From Simplicispira sedimenti (GTDB lineage: Bacteria; Pseudomonadota; Gammaproteobacteria; Burkholderiales; Burkholderiaceae_C), in assembly GCF_022760965.1 (NCBI RefSeq), contig NZ_JAKVIJ010000004.1, positions 186,001 through 250,000 on the forward strand: a DNA stretch of 64,000 bases, in the 5' to 3' direction. Shown in pieces: positions 61,439 to 64,000 of the stretch. A program made the position numbers and the translations under genes. The first letter of the stretch is position 1; every line of letters begins with the position of its first letter. The notes below the pieces were generated by a model. It was not told the origin of the DNA, made no database searches, and saw only the letters and a program-made list of their open reading frames with translations.

Positions 61439-62683
61439 TCAGACCCTGCGGAACACCAACGTGCCGTTGGTGCCACCAAAGCCGAAATTATTCTTCACAG
61501 CGACGTCGAACTTCAGGTCCCGCGCGGTGTTGGCGCAGTAGTCGAGGTCGCACTCCGGATCCTGGTTGTCCAGGTTGATGGTCGGCGGAATCTTCTGGTG
61601 ATACAGCGCCAGCACCGTGAAAATGCTTTCGACACCACCTGCCCCCCCGAGCAAGTGCCCGGTCATGGACTTGGTGGAACTGACCACCATCTTGTGGGCA
61701 TGGTCGCCAAACGCTGCCTTGATGGCGTTGGTTTCATTCACATCGCCCAGCGGCGTCGAAGTGCCGTGCGCGTTGAGATAGGCCACCTCGTCCGCATTGA
61801 TGCCCGCGTTGCGCAAGGCAGCCAGCATGGCGCGGCGGGGACCGTCCATGTTGGGCGCGGTCATGTGGCCCGCGTCGGCACTCATGCCAAAGCCGCTCAA
61901 TTCGGCGTAAATGCGTGCGCCGCGCGCCTTGGCGTGTTCGTACTCTTCCAGCACCATGACGCCCGCACCTTCGCCCAGCACAAAACCGTCACGGTCCTTG
62001 TCCCAGGGACGGGACGCGGCCTTGGGGTCCTCGTTGCGGGTGGACAGCGCGCGCATGGCGGCAAAGCCACCAATGCCCAGCGCAGAGACCGTGGCCTCGG
62101 TGCCGCCAGCGACGATGACGTCCGCATCACCGTATTCGATCATGCGGCCTGCTTCACCAATACAGTGCAGGCCCGTCGTGCAGGCCGTGACCACTGCCAG
62201 GTTCGGCCCCTTGAAGCCAAAGCGCATGGACACATGGCCCGCCACCATGTTGATGATGGATGCCGGCACAAAGAACGGCGTGATGCGCCGCGCCCCCCGG
62301 TTGATGAACTCCACATGGGTGTTCTCGATCAGCGGCAAACCACCAATGCCCGAGCCGATGATGCATCCGATGCGGGTGGCCTGCTCTTCACCGAGAGCCT
62401 CGCCCGTGGGCAGGCCCGCATCGCGCACGGCCTGGTCGGCGGCGGCGATGCCATAGTGGATGAAGCTGTCCATGGTCCGCGCCTCTTTGGCGCTGATGTA
62501 GGACTCCAGGTCGAACCCTTTGACCTCGCCCGCAATCTTGCAGGCAAAGGTTGATGCGTCGAACTTGGTGATGTGGTCAATACCGGACTGGCCGGCCAGG
62601 AGGTTGGCCCAGGCATCACCCACCGTATTGCCCACGGGGGAGATGCAACCCAGGCCGGTCACGACAACGCGACGACGGCTCAT
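61439..62683 (-). CDS. fabF: 3-oxoacyl-[ACP] synthase II
   Basis: A 414-residue condensing enzyme: VVVTGLGCISPVGN start, the active Cys near residue 168 in VVTACTTGLHCIGEAG, His in YLNAHGTSTPLGD and His in KSMTGHLLGGAGG. Three catalytic residues (Cys-His-His) are intact. It elongates acyl-ACP with malonyl-ACP and handles long unsaturated chains. It lies after acpP in the fab operon. Confidence 0.97.
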   Translation of the reverse strand: MSRRRVVVTGLGCISPVGNTVGDAWANLLAGQSGIDHITKFDASTFACKIAGEVKGFDLESYISAKEARTMDSFIHYGIAAADQAVRDAGLPTGEALGEEQATRIGCIIGSGIGGLPLIENTHVEFINRGARRITPFFVPASIINMVAGHVSMRFGFKGPNLAVVTACTTGLHCIGEAGRMIEYGDADVIVAGGTEATVSALGIGGFAAMRALSTRNEDPKAASRPWDKDRDGFVLGEGAGVMVLEEYEHAKARGARIYAELSGFGMSADAGHMTAPNMDGPRRAMLAALRNAGINADEVAYLNAHGTSTPLGDVNETNAIKAAFGDHAHKMVVSSTKSMTGHLLGGAGGVESIFTVLALYHQKIPPTINLDNQDPECDLDYCANTARDLKFDVAVKNNFGFGGTNGTLVFRRV

Positions 62684-62736
62684 GCGTGAAAACCTTGTGC
62701 TGATCGCTAGGGAGGGGACGGCGCCTCGCGCGCCGC

Positions 62737-62976
62737 TCAGGACTTCTGGTGGGCCAGCGCGTAGTCGATGGCGTTCTGCACCGTGGTGATCTTCTCGGCG
62801 TCCTCGTCGGGAATCTCGATGCCGAATTCATCTTCCAGCGCCATCACCAGTTCCACCGTGTCCAGCGAGTCGGCACCCAGGTCAGCCACGAAGGCCTTTT
62901 CATTGGTGACTTGAGACTCTTCAACGCCGAGTTGTTCGGCAATGATCTTTTTGACACGTGCTTCGATATCGCTCAT
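62737..62976 (-). CDS. acpP: Acyl carrier protein
   Basis: A 79-residue acidic helical protein: MSDIEARVKKIIAEQLGVEE start and the phosphopantetheine attachment Ser37 in DLGADSLDTVELVMALE. AcpS, encoded at 50405, loads it. It carries the growing acyl chain. GAGGGAA lies before the ATG. A -10-like TAGAAT lies at 63015-63010. Confidence 0.97.
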   Translation of the reverse strand: MSDIEARVKKIIAEQLGVEESQVTNEKAFVADLGADSLDTVELVMALEDEFGIEIPDEDAEKITTVQNAIDYALAHQKS

Positions 62977-63009
62977 GGTTTCCCTCTGGGGGTTGTGAAT
63001 GGATCCGCG

Positions 63010-63015
63010 ATTCTA
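63010..63015 (-). promoter_or_regulatory. -10-like element before acpP
   Basis: TAGAAT on the minus strand, 34 bases before the acpP ATG in the gap after fabG. No good -35 is seen. It could give acpP its own promoter within the fab operon. Confidence 0.35.
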
Positions 63016-63077
63016 GCCGCTCAGGGGAAGCCTCCCCCGAACCGCCCGCCGCACGGATGAACCGGCGTGTTTTTTTG

Positions 63078-63824
63078 TTACATGTACATGCCGCCGTTGA
63101 CATGCAGTTCCTGCCCGGTCACATAGCCCGCCTCGCGCGATGCAAGGTAGGCCACGGCGTGGGCAATGTCGGCGGGCTGGCCCATGTGGCCCAGCGGAAT
63201 CTGCGCCTGCAGGGCCTTGTGCTGCTCTTCGGACAACTCGGCCGTCATGTCGGTCTGGATGAAGCCCGGCGCCACGCAGTTGACCGTGATGTGGCGGCTG
63301 CCCAGCTCGCGCGCCAGCGAGCGCGTCATGCCCGCCACGCCCGCCTTGGCGGCAGCGTAGTTGGCCTGGCCAGGGTTGCCCGATGCACCCACCACGCTGG
63401 TAATGCTGATGATGCGGCCGTAGCGCTGCTTCATCATGGGCTTGATCGCGGCACGGCTGACGCGGAACACGGCCTTGAGGTTGGTGTCCAGCACGGCGTC
63501 CCAGTCGTCGTCCTTCATGCGCATGGCGAGCTGGTCGCGCGTGATGCCGGCGTTGTTCACCAGCACATGCAGTCCGCCCTGGCCCTTGACGATGCCGTCG
63601 ATCAGCGCATCAACCGCTGCAGCCTCGTTCACGTTGAGGTTTGCGCCCCGGCAGCCGGGATAGGCCGCCAGCGCCTGGGTGATGCGCGCAGCGCCTTCGT
63701 CGGTGGTGGCGGTGCCGATGACCTGGTGGCCGCGTGCGGCCAGTTCCAATGCGATGGCGGCGCCGATGCCGCGCGAGGCACCCGTGACCAGCGCCACGGT
63801 GGGGGTTACGGTGGATTCGCTCAT
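63078..63824 (-). CDS. fabG: 3-oxoacyl-[ACP] reductase
   Basis: A 248-residue short-chain dehydrogenase: ALVTGASRGIGAAIALELAA (residues 11-30), NNAGITRD, catalytic Ser143 in SITSVVGASGN, Tyr156 and Lys160 in NYAAAKAG, and FIQTDMTAEL. It reduces beta-ketoacyl-ACP with NADPH. Its ATG overlaps the fabD stop by four bases (63821-63824). Confidence 0.96.
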   Translation of the reverse strand: MSESTVTPTVALVTGASRGIGAAIALELAARGHQVIGTATTDEGAARITQALAAYPGCRGANLNVNEAAAVDALIDGIVKGQGGLHVLVNNAGITRDQLAMRMKDDDWDAVLDTNLKAVFRVSRAAIKPMMKQRYGRIISITSVVGASGNPGQANYAAAKAGVAGMTRSLARELGSRHITVNCVAPGFIQTDMTAELSEEQHKALQAQIPLGHMGQPADIAHAVAYLASREAGYVTGQELHVNGGMYM

Positions 63825-64000
63825 GCCAGCAGTTCCTTCACTTCATTCAGGGTGGCCGGGTCGTACAGTGCCGCGCCCGTCAGTTCGGCGTCGATGCGCT
63901 TGGTCATGCCCGCCAGCACCTTGCCAGGGCCGCATTCGACGATGTGCGTGGTGCCGCGGGCCTTGAGCGCCTGCACGCACTCCACCCAGCGCACGGGGCC
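63821..64000 (-). CDS. fabD: Malonyl-CoA:ACP transacylase, 3' end only
   Basis: The last 59 codons of fabD, cut by the window end. The tail GPVRWVECVQALKARG and VECGPGKVLAGMTKRID with stop TGA at 63821-63823 matches the C-terminus of FabD. The catalytic Ser and His are outside the window. It charges ACP with malonate and heads the fabD-fabG-acpP-fabF unit. Confidence 0.92.
   Translation of the reverse strand, partial: GPVRWVECVQALKARGTTHIVECGPGKVLAGMTKRIDAELTGAALYDPATLNEVKELLA

Overview
The window is GC-rich chromosomal DNA of a betaproteobacterium, order Burkholderiales, most likely family Comamonadaceae (an Acidovorax-like genus). This rests on the tmRNA tag ANDERFALAA, the block fabD-fabG-acpP-fabF-rpoE-rseA-degP-lepA-lepB-rnc-era-recO-pdxJ-acpS-nagZ, the block asd-fimV-truA-trpF-trpB-trpA-accD, and many copies of a short double-hairpin repeat that I associate from memory with this family. 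Genus and species are inference. I see no prophage, transposase, integrase, CRISPR array, rRNA gene or ordinary tRNA gene.

Layout. 1-12 kb: mixed single genes (partial SRPBCC protein, methyltransferase divergent from a LysR regulator, M14 peptidase, lipoproteins, an SRAP-family protein without the usual catalytic residues, an M23 peptidase, a split YeeE/YedE sulfur transporter, an acyl-CoA ligase, a lipoprotein with a long Arg/Glu-rich stretch, an SDR protein, a 2Fe-2S flavin reductase). 12.0-13.3 kb: an AT-rich islet with two small genes of unknown function, bracketed by two inverted copies of the short repeat. 13.3-17 kb: folK-pcnB-HAD-hda on the minus strand. 17-26 kb: MFS permease, purM, PerM-type permease, stress protein, SirB1-like protein, murJ, rpsT, ubiG, gph, and tmRNA. 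26-35 kb: a possible leader peptide, asd, fimV, truA, trpFBA, accD. 35-36 kb: YggT and a LON-domain protein. 36.4-46 kb: a tightly packed ten-gene surface-glycan operon. 46-49 kb: lysS, a response-regulator diguanylate cyclase and an MscS-like channel. 49-64 kb: the conserved minus-strand block from nagZ back to fabD, cut by the window end.

How the genes work together. The fab genes with acpS build and activate the fatty-acid machinery, and accD supplies malonyl-CoA. RpoE and RseA form the envelope-stress switch, and a close match to a sigma-E promoter lies just before the degP-like protease gene. LepB, MurJ, NagZ and the M23 peptidase belong to envelope biogenesis. The glycan operon has a 4,6-dehydratase, an aminotransferase and a short phosphoglycosyl transferase, which fits a glycan started with an amino-dideoxy sugar on undecaprenyl phosphate and flipped by a Wzx-type protein. 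No polymerase or oligosaccharyltransferase is visible.

The most unusual signals are: the short repeat, which in several places forms the ends or the inside of genes (trpF, acpS, folK, SRAP, era); the SRAP-family protein without its N-terminal cysteine; the AT-rich islet; a tandem pair of DnaA boxes and two terminator-like hairpins ahead of lepA; and a Thr/Ile/Lys-rich mini-ORF ahead of asd. All family assignments come from reading motifs by eye, not from database searches.
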